Assembly (NCBI RefSeq): GCF_018408855.1
Contig: NZ_AP024322.1
Location: forward strand, 806,001-870,000
Length of the DNA: 64,000 bases
Origin: Caballeronia sp. NK8
Lineage (GTDB): Bacteria > Pseudomonadota > Gammaproteobacteria > Burkholderiales > Burkholderiaceae
Direction: 5' to 3'
This document shows, in pieces, positions 38,786 to 48,243 of this stretch. Position 1 is the stretch's first letter; every line of letters starts with the position of its first letter. Below the pieces are notes generated by a model. It was not told where the DNA came from and did not search any database. It worked only from the letters and a program-made list of their open reading frames with translations. The translations under genes were made by a program, and so were the position numbers.

Positions 38786-40897
38786 TCAGGCGAGCGGCCC
38801 GATCATCGCCGCGAGGAACGTGAACGCGGCCGCTTCCGCCTGCGCGACCGCGCCCGGCTCGACGCCCGCGCCGTGTCCGCCATCCCCGGTTTCCTGATAC
38901 CACACGTTCGCGTGGCCTTGCGCCTGCATCTTCGCGGCCATCTTGCGCGCGTGGCCGGGATGCACGCGGTCATCGCTCGTGGATGATGTGAAGAGCGCGG
39001 GCGGATACGCGACGTCCGCCTTCACGTTCTGATACGGCGAGTACGCGAGCAGATGACGCAGATCGCCGGCGTCGTCGGGGTCGCCGTATTCGTCGATCCA
39101 CGATGCGCCCTGCAGCAGCAGGTGAAAGCGCGCCATGTCGAGCAGCGGCACTTCCGACAGCACCGCGCCGAACAGCTCGGGCCGCTGGATCATGCACACG
39201 GCCGTGAGCAGGCCGCCGTTGCTGCCGCCGCGAATCGCCAGTTGCCTGGCCGTGGTGACGCCCGTATCGATGAGCGCCTCGGCTACCGCGATGAAATCGT
39301 CGAAGGCAATCTGGCGGTTCTCGCGCAGCGCCGCCTGATGCCACGCCGGACCGAATTCGCCGCCGCCGCGAATGTTCGCGACCGCGTACAGCCCGCCGCG
39401 CTCGAGCCACGCGATGCCGGTCGTCGCGTCGTAGCCCGGATCGAGCGCGACTTCGAAGCCGCCATAGCCGTAGAGCAGGCAAGGGCGCGCGTCGGTGCGT
39501 GTTTCGACGTCGCGTCCGATCAGCCAGTAGGGAATGCGCTCGCCGTCCGGCGCGAGCGCGTGGCGGCGCACGGCGGTGAGACCGGCCGCATCGAACTGGG
39601 CGGGAAGACGCGCGAGCAGTTGCCACGGGGCGTCGTTGGCGAGATCGGCGTGATACAGCGATGGCGGCGTCAGAAAGTGCTCGACGTGGATGAGCACGGT
39701 GTCGTCACGTTCGCTGTCGATCGAATCGACCCACGACTGGCTCGCATCCGGCAGCGCGAACGCGCGCGATGCCCACTCGCCGTCGGGCGTCGCGGGCGGG
39801 CGCAGCAGCGTGACGCGCGGCGTGCCGTCGTCCATCTGCGAGACGATCAGCCAGTGCTTCGTGAAGTCGATGCCCGCGAGCACGAGCCGCTCGGACGGCG
39901 TGAAGAGCGCGATGAACTGGCGCGAGCCTGCGAGAAACGCGTCGCGCCGAATGACGGTCAGCGTGCCGGGCGCGTAGCGGCGGCCGCCCGCGTTCCAGAA
40001 CTTGCGCGGCGTCACGAAGAGCCAGCCGTTCCAGTGCTCGATTTCCGCGTGCGTCGGCAGATCGTACTGACGCCATTCGTTCGATGTTTCGTCGAGCCAG
40101 TAGTTGAGCGTGTCGAAGAAGGTCACCGCGCGCGATGCGAGATGCAGTTTCTCGAGCGGATCGTAGTCGACGCCCGCCGACACGTCGCGCCGGTTGCCCT
40201 CGAACACGACGGGCGCATCCGCGAGCGGCGTGCCGCGTTTCCAGCGCCGCGCCTGGCGGGGAAAGCCCGAAGTGGTGAGCGCGGGGCGCGGGTTCGTCTT
40301 GCTGTCGTCCCAGCCGACATAGACCGTGTCGCGATCGATCCACGAGATATCGTGCTTGCCGACATCGGGCAGCACGAAGCCATCCGCGACGAAGCTTTTC
40401 GATGCGATGTCGAACTCGCGCACCATGCATGCGTCCGAGCCGCCCGGCGACAGGCTCACGAGCGCGCGGTCGTAGTCGGGGTAGCGCATGTCGAAGTCGG
40501 CGAGGGCCCAGCGGGTGTCGTCGTTCTGTTCGGTGTTGAGGTCGAGTGCGTCGACGTCGAGGATCGTTTCCCAGACGGGCTTGCTTTCGAGCCATGAAGA
40601 CCACGGCGTGCGGCGCACGATGCCGAGCGGATGTGCGTCGTCCTGCCAGGTGTTGTAGGCCCAGTCGCCATAGCGCGAACACGACACGATGCGGTCCTGC
40701 GATGTGTACGCTTTTTCGAGCCGCTGGGCGAGCGTGCGCGCTTCCGGGGTGTTGCCGAACGCGGCTTCGGTGCGGTGATTCTGGGCGTCGACCCAGGTTT
40801 GCACGTGGGCGTCGCCCAGGGCTTCGAGGCCGATGAAGGGGTCGGGTGTGTCCGACGTGGTCCAGGCGAGTTCGGGATGGGAGGAGAGGAGAGTCAT
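38786..40897 (-). CDS. Prolyl oligopeptidase-family (S9) serine peptidase
   Basis: A 703-residue two-domain protein. The N-terminal 400 residues form the seven-bladed propeller; the C-terminal alpha/beta hydrolase has Ser559 in GGSNGG, the acid in SDDRV (642/643) and His675 in TGDGGHGAG. It cleaves short peptides after Pro or related residues in the cytoplasm; no signal peptide is visible. The chosen ATG (MTLLSSHPELAW) follows GGAGAGGAGA; an upstream ATG adds 19 residues. Confidence 0.87.
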   Translation of the reverse strand: MTLLSSHPELAWTTSDTPDPFIGLEALGDAHVQTWVDAQNHRTEAAFGNTPEARTLAQRLEKAYTSQDRIVSCSRYGDWAYNTWQDDAHPLGIVRRTPWSSWLESKPVWETILDVDALDLNTEQNDDTRWALADFDMRYPDYDRALVSLSPGGSDACMVREFDIASKSFVADGFVLPDVGKHDISWIDRDTVYVGWDDSKTNPRPALTTSGFPRQARRWKRGTPLADAPVVFEGNRRDVSAGVDYDPLEKLHLASRAVTFFDTLNYWLDETSNEWRQYDLPTHAEIEHWNGWLFVTPRKFWNAGGRRYAPGTLTVIRRDAFLAGSRQFIALFTPSERLVLAGIDFTKHWLIVSQMDDGTPRVTLLRPPATPDGEWASRAFALPDASQSWVDSIDSERDDTVLIHVEHFLTPPSLYHADLANDAPWQLLARLPAQFDAAGLTAVRRHALAPDGERIPYWLIGRDVETRTDARPCLLYGYGGFEVALDPGYDATTGIAWLERGGLYAVANIRGGGEFGPAWHQAALRENRQIAFDDFIAVAEALIDTGVTTARQLAIRGGSNGGLLTAVCMIQRPELFGAVLSEVPLLDMARFHLLLQGASWIDEYGDPDDAGDLRHLLAYSPYQNVKADVAYPPALFTSSTSDDRVHPGHARKMAAKMQAQGHANVWYQETGDGGHGAGVEPGAVAQAEAAAFTFLAAMIGPLA

Positions 40898-40956
40898 GCG
40901 GGCGGGCGGATCGAATTGCAAAACGCCGATTGTGCCTTGTAAATGGTCGCACAATG

Positions 40957-40983
40957 AAAAACGCCACGGCTGACCGTGGCGTC
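40957..40983 (-). terminator. Terminator of the sugar ABC operon
   Basis: Minus strand ACGCCACGG and CCGTGGCGT, a 9-bp stem, followed by T-rich sequence, about 22 bp after the ATPase gene stop. Confidence 0.85.
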
Positions 40984-41005
40984 TGAAGTCAGTCGAACAG
41001 CTCGC

Positions 41006-42124
41006 TCAAGCCAGCCGCTCCTCCGTCTGCGGATCGAACAACACCGCCTTCGACACATCGAATAACAGCGTCATGTTCGACATCGGCTGCGGATTCGACG
41101 CCGGGTGCACACGCGACACGATGCGCTTGCCGTTCACCTGCGCGAACACCAGCGTGTCCGGCCCCGTCGGTTCGATCACGTCGACGCGCACATCGACCGG
41201 TTGCAGGCTCGTATCCGACACATCGTGCGCGCTGCGCGAGTCGGTGATGCGCTCGGGGCGCAACCCGAGAATCACGTCCTGCCCGACCTTGCCGCGCAAC
41301 CGGCCCGCATCGAACGGCAGATTCAGCACCTTCTGCGCGATGCCCGTATCGAGCTGCAAACCGACGCCCGAGCCCGCCTCCACCAGCTTGCCGGCGATGA
41401 AGTTCATCGGCGGCGCGCCAATGAAGCCCGCGACGAACAGATTGGAAGGCGAATCGTAGATTTCCTGCGGCGCGCCGAACTGCTGCACGATGCCGTCCTT
41501 CATCACCGCGATGCGGTCGCCGAGCGTCATCGCTTCGATCTGGTCGTGCGTCACGTAGACGATCGTCGTGCCCAGACGCTGATGCAGCAGCTTGATTTCC
41601 GAGCGCATCTCGATACGCAGCTTCGCATCGAGGTTGGAGAGCGGCTCGTCGAACAGGAACATCACCGGATCGCGCGCGAGCGCACGGCCCATCGCGACGC
41701 GCTGACGCTGACCGCCCGACAGCTGCCCCGGCTTGCGATCGAGCAGATGGCCGATCTGCAGCGTCTCCGACACGCGATCGACGATCTTCTTCTGCTCGTC
41801 CTTCGGCACCTTGCGGATATTGAGGCCGAACGAGATGTTCTCGCGCACGCTCATCGAAGGGTAGAGCGCGTAGGACTGGAACACCATCGCGATGTCGCGG
41901 TCCTTCGGCGAGAGGTCGTTGACCGTCTTGCCGTCGATCATGATGTCGCCGCGCGTCACGGTCTCGAGACCCGCGATCATGTTGAGCAAGGTCGATTTGC
42001 CGCAGCCCGAGCCGCCGACGAGGATCAGGAACTGACCGTCCTCGATGTCGATGTTGACGCCCTTGAGAACCGGCACCCCGTTCGGGTAGGTCTTGTACAC
42101 GTCACGGATGGAAAGGCTTGCCAT
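41006..42124 (-). CDS. Sugar ABC transporter ATPase (MalK/UgpC type)
   Basis: A 372-residue protein. Walker A GGSGCGKST, signature LSGGQRQRVAMGRALARDP and Walker B FDEPLSNLD are intact. The C-terminal TOBE/MalK-like extension (ILGLRPERITDS) is the regulatory domain typical of CUT1 carbohydrate importers. It is last in a four-gene operon with two permeases and a binding protein, placed opposite zwf, pgl and glk; this and the binding protein's likeness to GtsA suggest glucose or mannose as substrate. Confidence 0.9.
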   Translation of the reverse strand: MASLSIRDVYKTYPNGVPVLKGVNIDIEDGQFLILVGGSGCGKSTLLNMIAGLETVTRGDIMIDGKTVNDLSPKDRDIAMVFQSYALYPSMSVRENISFGLNIRKVPKDEQKKIVDRVSETLQIGHLLDRKPGQLSGGQRQRVAMGRALARDPVMFLFDEPLSNLDAKLRIEMRSEIKLLHQRLGTTIVYVTHDQIEAMTLGDRIAVMKDGIVQQFGAPQEIYDSPSNLFVAGFIGAPPMNFIAGKLVEAGSGVGLQLDTGIAQKVLNLPFDAGRLRGKVGQDVILGLRPERITDSRSAHDVSDTSLQPVDVRVDVIEPTGPDTLVFAQVNGKRIVSRVHPASNPQPMSNMTLLFDVSKAVLFDPQTEERLA

Positions 42125-42159
42125 GTGAATCCTCTATATCTCTGTCGGGAAACGCCCGA

Positions 42160-43017
42160 TTAACCCTTCACCGCGCCGGCCGTCAGCCCGCGCACGAAAT
42201 AACGTCCCGCGATCATGTAGACGAGAATCGTCGGCAATGCGGCGATGATCGCGCCGGCCATGTCGACGTTGTATTCCTTCACGCCCGTCGACGTGTTCAC
42301 GAGGTTGTTCAGCGCAACCGTGATCGGCATGGAATCCACCCCCGAAAACACGATACCGAACAGGAAGTCGTTCCAGATCTGCGTGAATTGCCAGATCAGA
42401 CACACCATGAAGATCGGCAGCGAGACGGGCAGCAGGATCTTCGTGAAGATCGTGAAGAAACCCGCGCCGTCGATGCGCGCCGCCTTCACCAGCTCGGCCG
42501 GAATGCTCACGTAGAAGTTGCGGAAGAACATCGTCGTGAACGCGATGCCGTAGATCACGTGGACGAGCACGAGGCCGGTCGTCGTGTTCGAGAGGCCGAG
42601 AAAACCCTGCAGGCGCGCCATCGGCAGAAGGATCGCCTGGAAGGGGATGAAGCACCCGACGAGCAGCATCGTGAACAGGCCGTCTGCGCCGCGAAAGCGC
42701 CAGTGCGTGAGCACGTAGCCATTGAACGCGCCGACGAACGACGAGATCAGCACCGCCGGAATCACCATGCGTACCGAGTTCATGAAGAACGGCTGCATGC
42801 CGTCGCAGCGCACGCCGGTACACGCTTCCTGCCACGCCTTGACCCACGGCGCGAACGTGAAGTGCGTGGGCGGCGTGAGCAGGTTGCCCGTGCGAAGCTG
42901 GTCGAGATCCTTGAAGGACGTCGACAGCATCACGTAGATCGGGAACAGGAAGTAGAGCGCGAACAGGATCAGCACCGCGTAGATGACGGCGCGGCTCAGG
43001 GTCATCTTAGTTTCCAT
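42160..43017 (-). CDS. Sugar ABC transporter permease (second subunit, GtsC-like)
   Basis: A 285-residue inner-membrane permease of the CUT1 family with about six TM segments. The cytoplasmic EAA loop reads ELVKAARIDGAGFFTIFTKI. The start at METKMTLSRAV overlaps the preceding permease stop by 11 nt, so coupling is likely; a second ATG four codons later is also possible. It pairs with the first permease to form the channel. Confidence 0.88.
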   Translation of the reverse strand: METKMTLSRAVIYAVLILFALYFLFPIYVMLSTSFKDLDQLRTGNLLTPPTHFTFAPWVKAWQEACTGVRCDGMQPFFMNSVRMVIPAVLISSFVGAFNGYVLTHWRFRGADGLFTMLLVGCFIPFQAILLPMARLQGFLGLSNTTTGLVLVHVIYGIAFTTMFFRNFYVSIPAELVKAARIDGAGFFTIFTKILLPVSLPIFMVCLIWQFTQIWNDFLFGIVFSGVDSMPITVALNNLVNTSTGVKEYNVDMAGAIIAALPTILVYMIAGRYFVRGLTAGAVKG

Positions 43018-43945
43018 TGCGGGTGCTCCTCGATTCCAGATACATGAGCGGCACGAGCACGGCGACGACGGTGGCAAGCATCATCATCGACGATGCGGCG
43101 CCCACGCCGAGCTGGCCACGGTTGAACGAGAACGTGTACATGAAGATCGCCGGCAGCGAGGACGAGGTGCCCGGACCGCCCGCCGTCAACGCGACGACGA
43201 GGTCGAAGGTCTTGATCGTGATGTGGCAGAGAATCAGCAGCACGGAGAAGAACACCGGGCGCATGCTCGGAATCACGATCTTGCGGTAGATGGTCGGCAA
43301 TCCCGCGCCGTCCATCTGCGCCGCCTTGAAGATTTCGCTGTCGACGCCGCGCAGTCCGGCGAGGAAGAGCGCCATCACGAAGCCCGTCGATTGCCATACC
43401 GCCGCGATCACGACGCAGAAAATCGCCTTGTCGGGGTCTCCCAGCCAGTTGAACGAAAAGCTCGTCCAGCCCCAGTCGTGGAACACTTTTTCGAGACCCA
43501 GGCCCGGGTTCAGAATCCACTGCCACGCGGTGCCCGTCACGATGAACGAGAGCGCCATCGGGTAGAGGAAGATCGCGCGCAACGCGCCTTCGTTGCGGAT
43601 CTTCTGGTCGAGCAGGATCGCAAGGAACAGGCCGAGAAACACGCAGATGCCGATGAACGGAATGCCGAACCAGCCGAGATTGGCGGCGGACGTCCACCAG
43701 ACGTCGTTGGCGAAAAGTTGTCGATAGCGGTCGAAGCCCGCGAAATCGTAGCGCGGCATCAGCCGCGATTCCGAGAGCGACAGATAACCCGTAATGCCGA
43801 TGAAGCCGTACACGAAAACGAGCGCGATCACGACGCTGGGAGCGAGCACCAGCTTCGGAATCAGGCGATCGGCGAGCGCCGCCGTCGGTGAAACGCGACG
43901 GGGCGGGTTTTGCGGTTTCTTGTCCGCACTGATGGAGGCAGTCAC
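43007..43945 (-). CDS. Sugar ABC transporter permease (first subunit, GtsB-like)
   Basis: A 312-residue permease starting at GTG (VTASISADKKPQ), chosen because AGGAG lies 7 bp upstream and the longer frame is non-conserved, Arg-rich sequence. The EAA loop EIFKAAQMDGAGLPTIYRKIVIP is intact. It has about six TM segments. A 156-bp gap with a strong hairpin separates it from the binding-protein gene. Confidence 0.88.
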   Translation of the reverse strand: MTASISADKKPQNPPRRVSPTAALADRLIPKLVLAPSVVIALVFVYGFIGITGYLSLSESRLMPRYDFAGFDRYRQLFANDVWWTSAANLGWFGIPFIGICVFLGLFLAILLDQKIRNEGALRAIFLYPMALSFIVTGTAWQWILNPGLGLEKVFHDWGWTSFSFNWLGDPDKAIFCVVIAAVWQSTGFVMALFLAGLRGVDSEIFKAAQMDGAGLPTIYRKIVIPSMRPVFFSVLLILCHITIKTFDLVVALTAGGPGTSSSLPAIFMYTFSFNRGQLGVGAASSMMMLATVVAVLVPLMYLESRSTRNGN

Positions 43946-44061
43946 GACTCGACTCCTGGAAGATGCGCCGGCGCTGTCGTGCGCTGGGTGGCACGGATTG
44001 GCGCGCATGCAGCGGATGGCTGCGGCGCTTGAATAGTGCGACGTTGCTTGGGTCCTGCAAA

Positions 44062-44096
44062 CCGCCCGGCGCATGCTTGCCGCATACGCCGGGCGG
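44062..44096 (-). repeat. 10-bp stem-loop between binding protein and permease genes
   Basis: CCGCCCGGCG, 15-nt loop, CGCCGGGCGG, perfect inverted repeat with no T-run. It sits just after the binding-protein stop codon inside the operon, the position of known mRNA-stabilising or partial-termination hairpins in ABC operons. Confidence 0.7.
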
Positions 44097-44101
44097 AAGC
44101 C

Positions 44102-45355
44102 TTACTTCGTCTTGGCGGCGTTCGCGAGCGCGGCAACCGCGCTCTTCGAATCCTGCGACGAATTCATGAACTTCGTCACGACGTCGGTCATCGCGCCGGC
44201 GACTGCATCGCCCTGAGCCATGCCGTGCGCGAGCGACGGAACATAGCCGCCCGATTTGATCGCCGTCTGTTCATCAGCGTAGGACTTCTTCGCGCAGTCG
44301 TCGAACTTATCCATCGACACGCCGAGACGGACCGGGATCGAGCCCTTGTTCAGGCTGAACTGCTCCTGAAATTCCGGCGTCATGATGGTCTTGGCGAGCG
44401 CGAGCTGGCCCGGCGTCGCGGCCTTCTGGCCCTTCTGCTGGAAGAACACGAACGAGTCGACGTTGAAGGTGTAGGCCTTTTCCGTGCCCGGCACCGGCGC
44501 GCAGATATAGTCCGTGCCCGCCTTCTTGTTCGCGCCGGCGAATTCGCCCTTCGCCCAGTCGCCCATGAACTGCATGCCGGCCTTGCCGTTGATGACCATC
44601 GCGGTCGCGAGGTTCCAGTCACGGCCCGTGCGGCCGCTGTCGAAATAGCCCTGGATCTTGCGGACCGTGTCGAACACCTGAACCATCTTGTCCGAGGTCA
44701 GGGTCTTCTGGTCGAGGTCGACGATCGCCTTCTTGTAGAAGTCCGCGCCCTGCGAGAGCACGACGTCTTCCCACAGCGTCAGGTCCTGCCACGGCTGGCC
44801 GCCCATCGCGATCGGCATGATGCCCGCGGCCTTCATCTTGTCGGCGACCTGGAAGAACTCGTTCCAGTTGGTCGGCACCTTGCCGCCCGCCTTGTCGAGC
44901 GCTGCCTTGTTGATGTACAGCCAGTTCACGCGGTGCACCGAGAAGGGCGCGGCAACGTAATGGCCGTCGGCGTGGATGATCTTGTCGATTTCAGGCGGCA
45001 GGTTCTTCTTCCAGTCGCCCGCGACGGAATCGATCGGCACGAGCACGCCTTGCTCGGCCCATTCCTGGATCAGCGGGCCCTTGATCTGCGCCGCCGACGG
45101 CGCGTTGCCCGAGATCACCTGCGTTTTCAGCGCGGTCATCGCGGCCGCGCCCGCGCCGCCCGCGACAGCGAAGTCCTTCCAGGTATAACCCTGCTTCGTC
45201 ATGTCGTCCTTGAGCACGCCGACTGCCTTGGATTCGCCGCCGGACGTCCACCAGTGCAACACGGAAACAGCCTCGGCAGCCTGAACCGCCGACGCCGTCG
45301 CGCCACACAGAAGGCCTGCGGCGCACAGCGCGCCCATGAGCTTACGGACTTTCAT
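44102..45355 (-). CDS. Sugar ABC transporter substrate-binding protein (GtsA-like)
   Basis: A 417-residue periplasmic protein with a standard signal peptide (MKVRKLMGALCAAGLLCGATASAVQA). The mature start EAVSVLHWWTSGGESKAV is typical of glucose/mannose-binding CUT1 proteins; HWWTSGGE and MGGQPWQDLTLWE are close to pseudomonad and Burkholderia GtsA. It captures sugar for the permeases encoded downstream. An ideal GGAGGAG precedes the ATG, fitting high expression. Confidence 0.88.
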   Translation of the reverse strand: MKVRKLMGALCAAGLLCGATASAVQAAEAVSVLHWWTSGGESKAVGVLKDDMTKQGYTWKDFAVAGGAGAAAMTALKTQVISGNAPSAAQIKGPLIQEWAEQGVLVPIDSVAGDWKKNLPPEIDKIIHADGHYVAAPFSVHRVNWLYINKAALDKAGGKVPTNWNEFFQVADKMKAAGIMPIAMGGQPWQDLTLWEDVVLSQGADFYKKAIVDLDQKTLTSDKMVQVFDTVRKIQGYFDSGRTGRDWNLATAMVINGKAGMQFMGDWAKGEFAGANKKAGTDYICAPVPGTEKAYTFNVDSFVFFQQKGQKAATPGQLALAKTIMTPEFQEQFSLNKGSIPVRLGVSMDKFDDCAKKSYADEQTAIKSGGYVPSLAHGMAQGDAVAGAMTDVVTKFMNSSQDSKSAVAALANAAKTK

Positions 45356-45811
45356 TGTTTATCTCCTCCAGACACCTGAACAAGAAACGATTGGCTCCCG
45401 ATGCGGCCAGAAGCACGAGTAAGAAGCGATGGTCAAAAAAACGGCAAAACTGGATGGCCGGAGATCGGCGGTGTCGGCGGGGAAGCGGCAGCGCGCGTCA
45501 CGACGAACGCGGCGCGCCAGGCCGGCAGACCGATGAACGGCCGCACGGCGCTCAAGAGATGAGTGGATTGAATCGCAACAGTTGTCTCCTCTTTTGATTT
45601 TTGCCGGACCGTTCGAGCCTTGCCACGAAGGGCGCGCTCGACGGCGAGGCGCGAGGCCCGAGTGCATGAACCGGTAGGGCGGCACGCCTTCCGCAGAAAG
45701 CGATGTGCCACAGGCTCCGTTAACATGCGCTCAGAACGTCTACCCGAAAAAAATTCGCTGCCCAGACTGATCTGATTGACAGTGATGATTTTTCGTAGGT
45801 GACATTTCCTC

Positions 45812-45839
45812 TTGATTTGGATTGTAGTTAAACTACAAT
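45812..45839 (+). promoter_or_regulatory. zwf promoter
   Basis: TTGATT, 16 bp, TACAAT, 104 bp upstream of the zwf ATG. The -10 box overlaps the HexR-like palindrome, so a bound repressor would block RNA polymerase. Confidence 0.6.
45822..45838. promoter_or_regulatory. HexR-like operator
   Basis: TTGTAGTTAAACTACAA is a perfect 17-bp palindrome matching the published HexR pattern (TTGT...ACAA; TGTARTWWWAYTACA in Shewanella-type sites). It covers the spacer and -10 of the zwf promoter. HexR releases DNA on binding 2-keto-3-deoxy-6-phosphogluconate, and a HexR-type domain is encoded three genes downstream. Confidence 0.75.
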
Positions 45840-45943
45840 TCAGTGTCAAAAAAAATTTTATCGGACTACGCGCAGTCGTGGTCTCATTGGGCGACCCGCC
45901 CCGAATCGACTCACATCCGGCTCTCGAACCCACGTTCAGACAC

Positions 45944-47404
45944 ATGCAAAGCGACTCGAACTTCACCTTCGTACTCTTCGGCGGCACCGGCGACCTCTCG
46001 ATGCGCAAGATTCTTCCCGCGCTCTTCGAGGCACATCGCGCGGGCTCGCTCAATCCGGCGGGCAGGATCGTCTCGGTCGCGCGCGAGACCATGGAGCAGG
46101 GCGACTATCGCGCGTGGGTCGAGGATCACGTGAAGCCGCATGTATCGAAGAGCGGCCTCGACGAAGCCGCGTGGCGCAGCTTCGTCGAGCGTTTTCAGTA
46201 CGTCGGGCTCGACCTCGGCCGCGCGGAAGACTTCGCGCTGCTGCGCGACGCGCTCGCGCAATTCGGCGGCACGCGCGTGTTCTATCTCGCGACGGGCCCG
46301 TCGCTGTTCGTGCCGATCTGCCGCGCGCTCGCCGATGTCGGGCTGAATCAGAACGCGCGCATCGTGCTGGAGAAGCCGCTCGGCTACGATCTCGAATCGT
46401 CGAATGCGATCAACGATGCGGTCGGCGAAATCTTCCAGGAAGAGCAGATCTACCGGATCGATCACTATCTCGGCAAGGAGCCGGTGCAGAACCTGCTCGC
46501 GCTGCGTTTCGGCAACGCGCTGTTCGAGCCGCTGTGGCGCCGCGAATGGGTCGAGAGCATCCAGATCACGATCGCGGAGGAATTGGGCGTGGAAGCGCGC
46601 GGCGACTTCTACGACAATACGGGCGCGCTGCGCGACATGGTGCAGAACCATTTGCTGCAACTGCTTTCCATCGTGACGATGGAGCCGCCGCACTCGATGC
46701 ACTCCGACTCCGTACGCGACGAGAAGCTGCGCGTGCTGCGCGCGCTCAAGCCGGTCGACGAGCGCGACATCAGCCGGCTCGCGGTGCGCGGGCAATATCA
46801 TGCGGGTGTGGTGCGCGGCACGGCGGTGCCGGCGTATGCAACCGAGAAAGGCGTGCGCCCTGACAGCACGACGGAAACCTTCGTCGCGCTGAAGGTGGAA
46901 ATCGAGAACTGGCGCTGGGCGGGCGTGCCGTTTTTCCTGCGCACCGGCAAGCGGCTGGCCGATCGCGTCGCGGAGATCGTCGTGAACTTTCGCGCGGTGC
47001 CGCATTCCTCGCTCGGCTCGATGCCGTTGCGCGCAGGCGCGAACCGGCTCGTGATCCGGCTGCAGCCCAACGAGACGATTCGCCTGTATTGCCTGGCGAA
47101 GCAGCCCGGCGAGGGCATGAATCTCGCGAGCGTGCATCTGGATCTCGCGTTCGATCAGTTCTTCAAGGAAGGACAAATGGAGGCGTATCAGCGCCTTCTG
47201 CTCGACGTGATTCACGGCCGCCTCGCGCTCTTCGTGCGGCGCGACGAGCAGGAAGCGGCGTGGCGCTGGGTCGAGCCGATCCTGAACGCGTGGGCGTCGT
47301 CGACGACGCGGCCGAAGCCTTACGCGGCGGGCACGTGGGGGCCGGCGGCGTCGAGCGCGATGCTCGCGCAGGCGGGCACGTGCTGGCTCGAAGAAGAGAA
47401 TTGA
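45944..47404 (+). CDS. zwf: Glucose-6-phosphate dehydrogenase
   Basis: A 486-residue enzyme. The NADP-binding fingerprint GGTGDLS is at residues 13-19, and RIDHYLGKE is the catalytic and substrate-binding motif. It makes 6-phosphogluconolactone, feeding the Entner-Doudoroff and pentose-phosphate routes. The ATG at MQSDSNFTF gives the family start; earlier in-frame sequence lies in the promoter. The context (HexR-like box, pgl, glk-hexR) indicates glucose/KDPG-responsive control. Confidence 0.96.
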   Translation: MQSDSNFTFVLFGGTGDLSMRKILPALFEAHRAGSLNPAGRIVSVARETMEQGDYRAWVEDHVKPHVSKSGLDEAAWRSFVERFQYVGLDLGRAEDFALLRDALAQFGGTRVFYLATGPSLFVPICRALADVGLNQNARIVLEKPLGYDLESSNAINDAVGEIFQEEQIYRIDHYLGKEPVQNLLALRFGNALFEPLWRREWVESIQITIAEELGVEARGDFYDNTGALRDMVQNHLLQLLSIVTMEPPHSMHSDSVRDEKLRVLRALKPVDERDISRLAVRGQYHAGVVRGTAVPAYATEKGVRPDSTTETFVALKVEIENWRWAGVPFFLRTGKRLADRVAEIVVNFRAVPHSSLGSMPLRAGANRLVIRLQPNETIRLYCLAKQPGEGMNLASVHLDLAFDQFFKEGQMEAYQRLLLDVIHGRLALFVRRDEQEAAWRWVEPILNAWASSTTRPKPYAAGTWGPAASSAMLAQAGTCWLEEEN

Positions 47405-47532
47405 CGGCGTGACGCCGACGCCGCCCGAGCGGGGCGCGCGGCGGGCACGGCGATACCGGACACCGCTTCGTCCATCGTTGCGATGGCGCGAACAGAAAGC
47501 GGATCGATAAACCAGAACAAGCAGGAGGAGCA

Positions 47533-48243
47533 GTGATCGAGCTTCGCACTTTCGACGATCCGCGCGCCCATTCGGACGCGCTGGCGCAGGCCGTGGGCGA
47601 CGCGCTGAAGGCGTCCCTCGCGGCAAGGGGCGCGGCATCTGCTGACGCCAATGGACAGGCCGCTCACGCCACGCTCGCGGTATCGGGCGGCACGAGCCCC
47701 AAGCCATTCTTGCAGACGCTCTCGCATGCGCCGCTCGACTGGGCGCACATCGACGTGACGCTCGTCGACGACCGCTGGGTGCCCGAGACCGATCCGGCGA
47801 GCAACGCACAGCTCGTGCGCGACACGCTGCTGCAGAACGCGGGCGCGGCGGCGTACTTCCTGCCGCTCGTGGATACGGGCAAGCCGCTGGAGACGCACAT
47901 CGCCGAACTGAATGCCGACGCGCGCCGCCGCCTGCCGGATGTCGCCGTGCTCGGCATGGGCGAAGACGGCCACACAGCCTCGATCTTCGCCGACGCGCCC
48001 GAATGGGATGTCGCGATCTCGACGCCGGAGCGTTTCATCGCCGTGCATCCGGGCGCGGCGCCGCACGCGCGCGTGAGCCTGTCGATGTCGGCATTGAAGC
48101 AGATCGGGCAGGTATATCTCTTCATCGCCGGGCAGAAGAAACTCGACGTACTGAACGCGGCGCTCGCCGCGCCGCAAAAGAACGCCATCTCGACGCTGGC
48201 CCACGCTGAAGGAGTGAAGCTCGATGTCTACTGGTGTGCATAA
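47533..48243 (+). CDS. pgl: 6-phosphogluconolactonase
   Basis: A 236-residue DevB-type lactonase starting at GTG after [33 protein letters not shown] and [13 protein letters not shown] are the family motifs. It hydrolyses the Zwf product. The 128-bp gap after zwf shows no terminator, and its end overlaps glk by 20 nt, so zwf-pgl-glk are likely one transcript. Confidence 0.94.
   Translation: MIELRTFDDPRAHSDALAQAVGDALKASLAARGAASADANGQAAHATLAVSGGTSPKPFLQTLSHAPLDWAHIDVTLVDDRWVPETDPASNAQLVRDTLLQNAGAAAYFLPLVDTGKPLETHIAELNADARRRLPDVAVLGMGEDGHTASIFADAPEWDVAISTPERFIAVHPGAAPHARVSLSMSALKQIGQVYLFIAGQKKLDVLNAALAAPQKNAISTLAHAEGVKLDVYWCA

Larger units (their letters stand above)
45356..45943. promoter_or_regulatory. 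Divergent regulatory region between sugar ABC operon and zwf
   Basis: 588 bp with no supported gene. It must hold the promoter of the ABC operon (minus) and of zwf (plus). The zwf-side promoter and operator are annotated separately; I could not locate the ABC-operon promoter with confidence. Confidence 0.6.

Noticed and set aside
45433..46092. Minus-strand frame overlapping the zwf promoter
   Set aside because: It covers the HexR-like palindrome and promoter, and its product is not recognisable.
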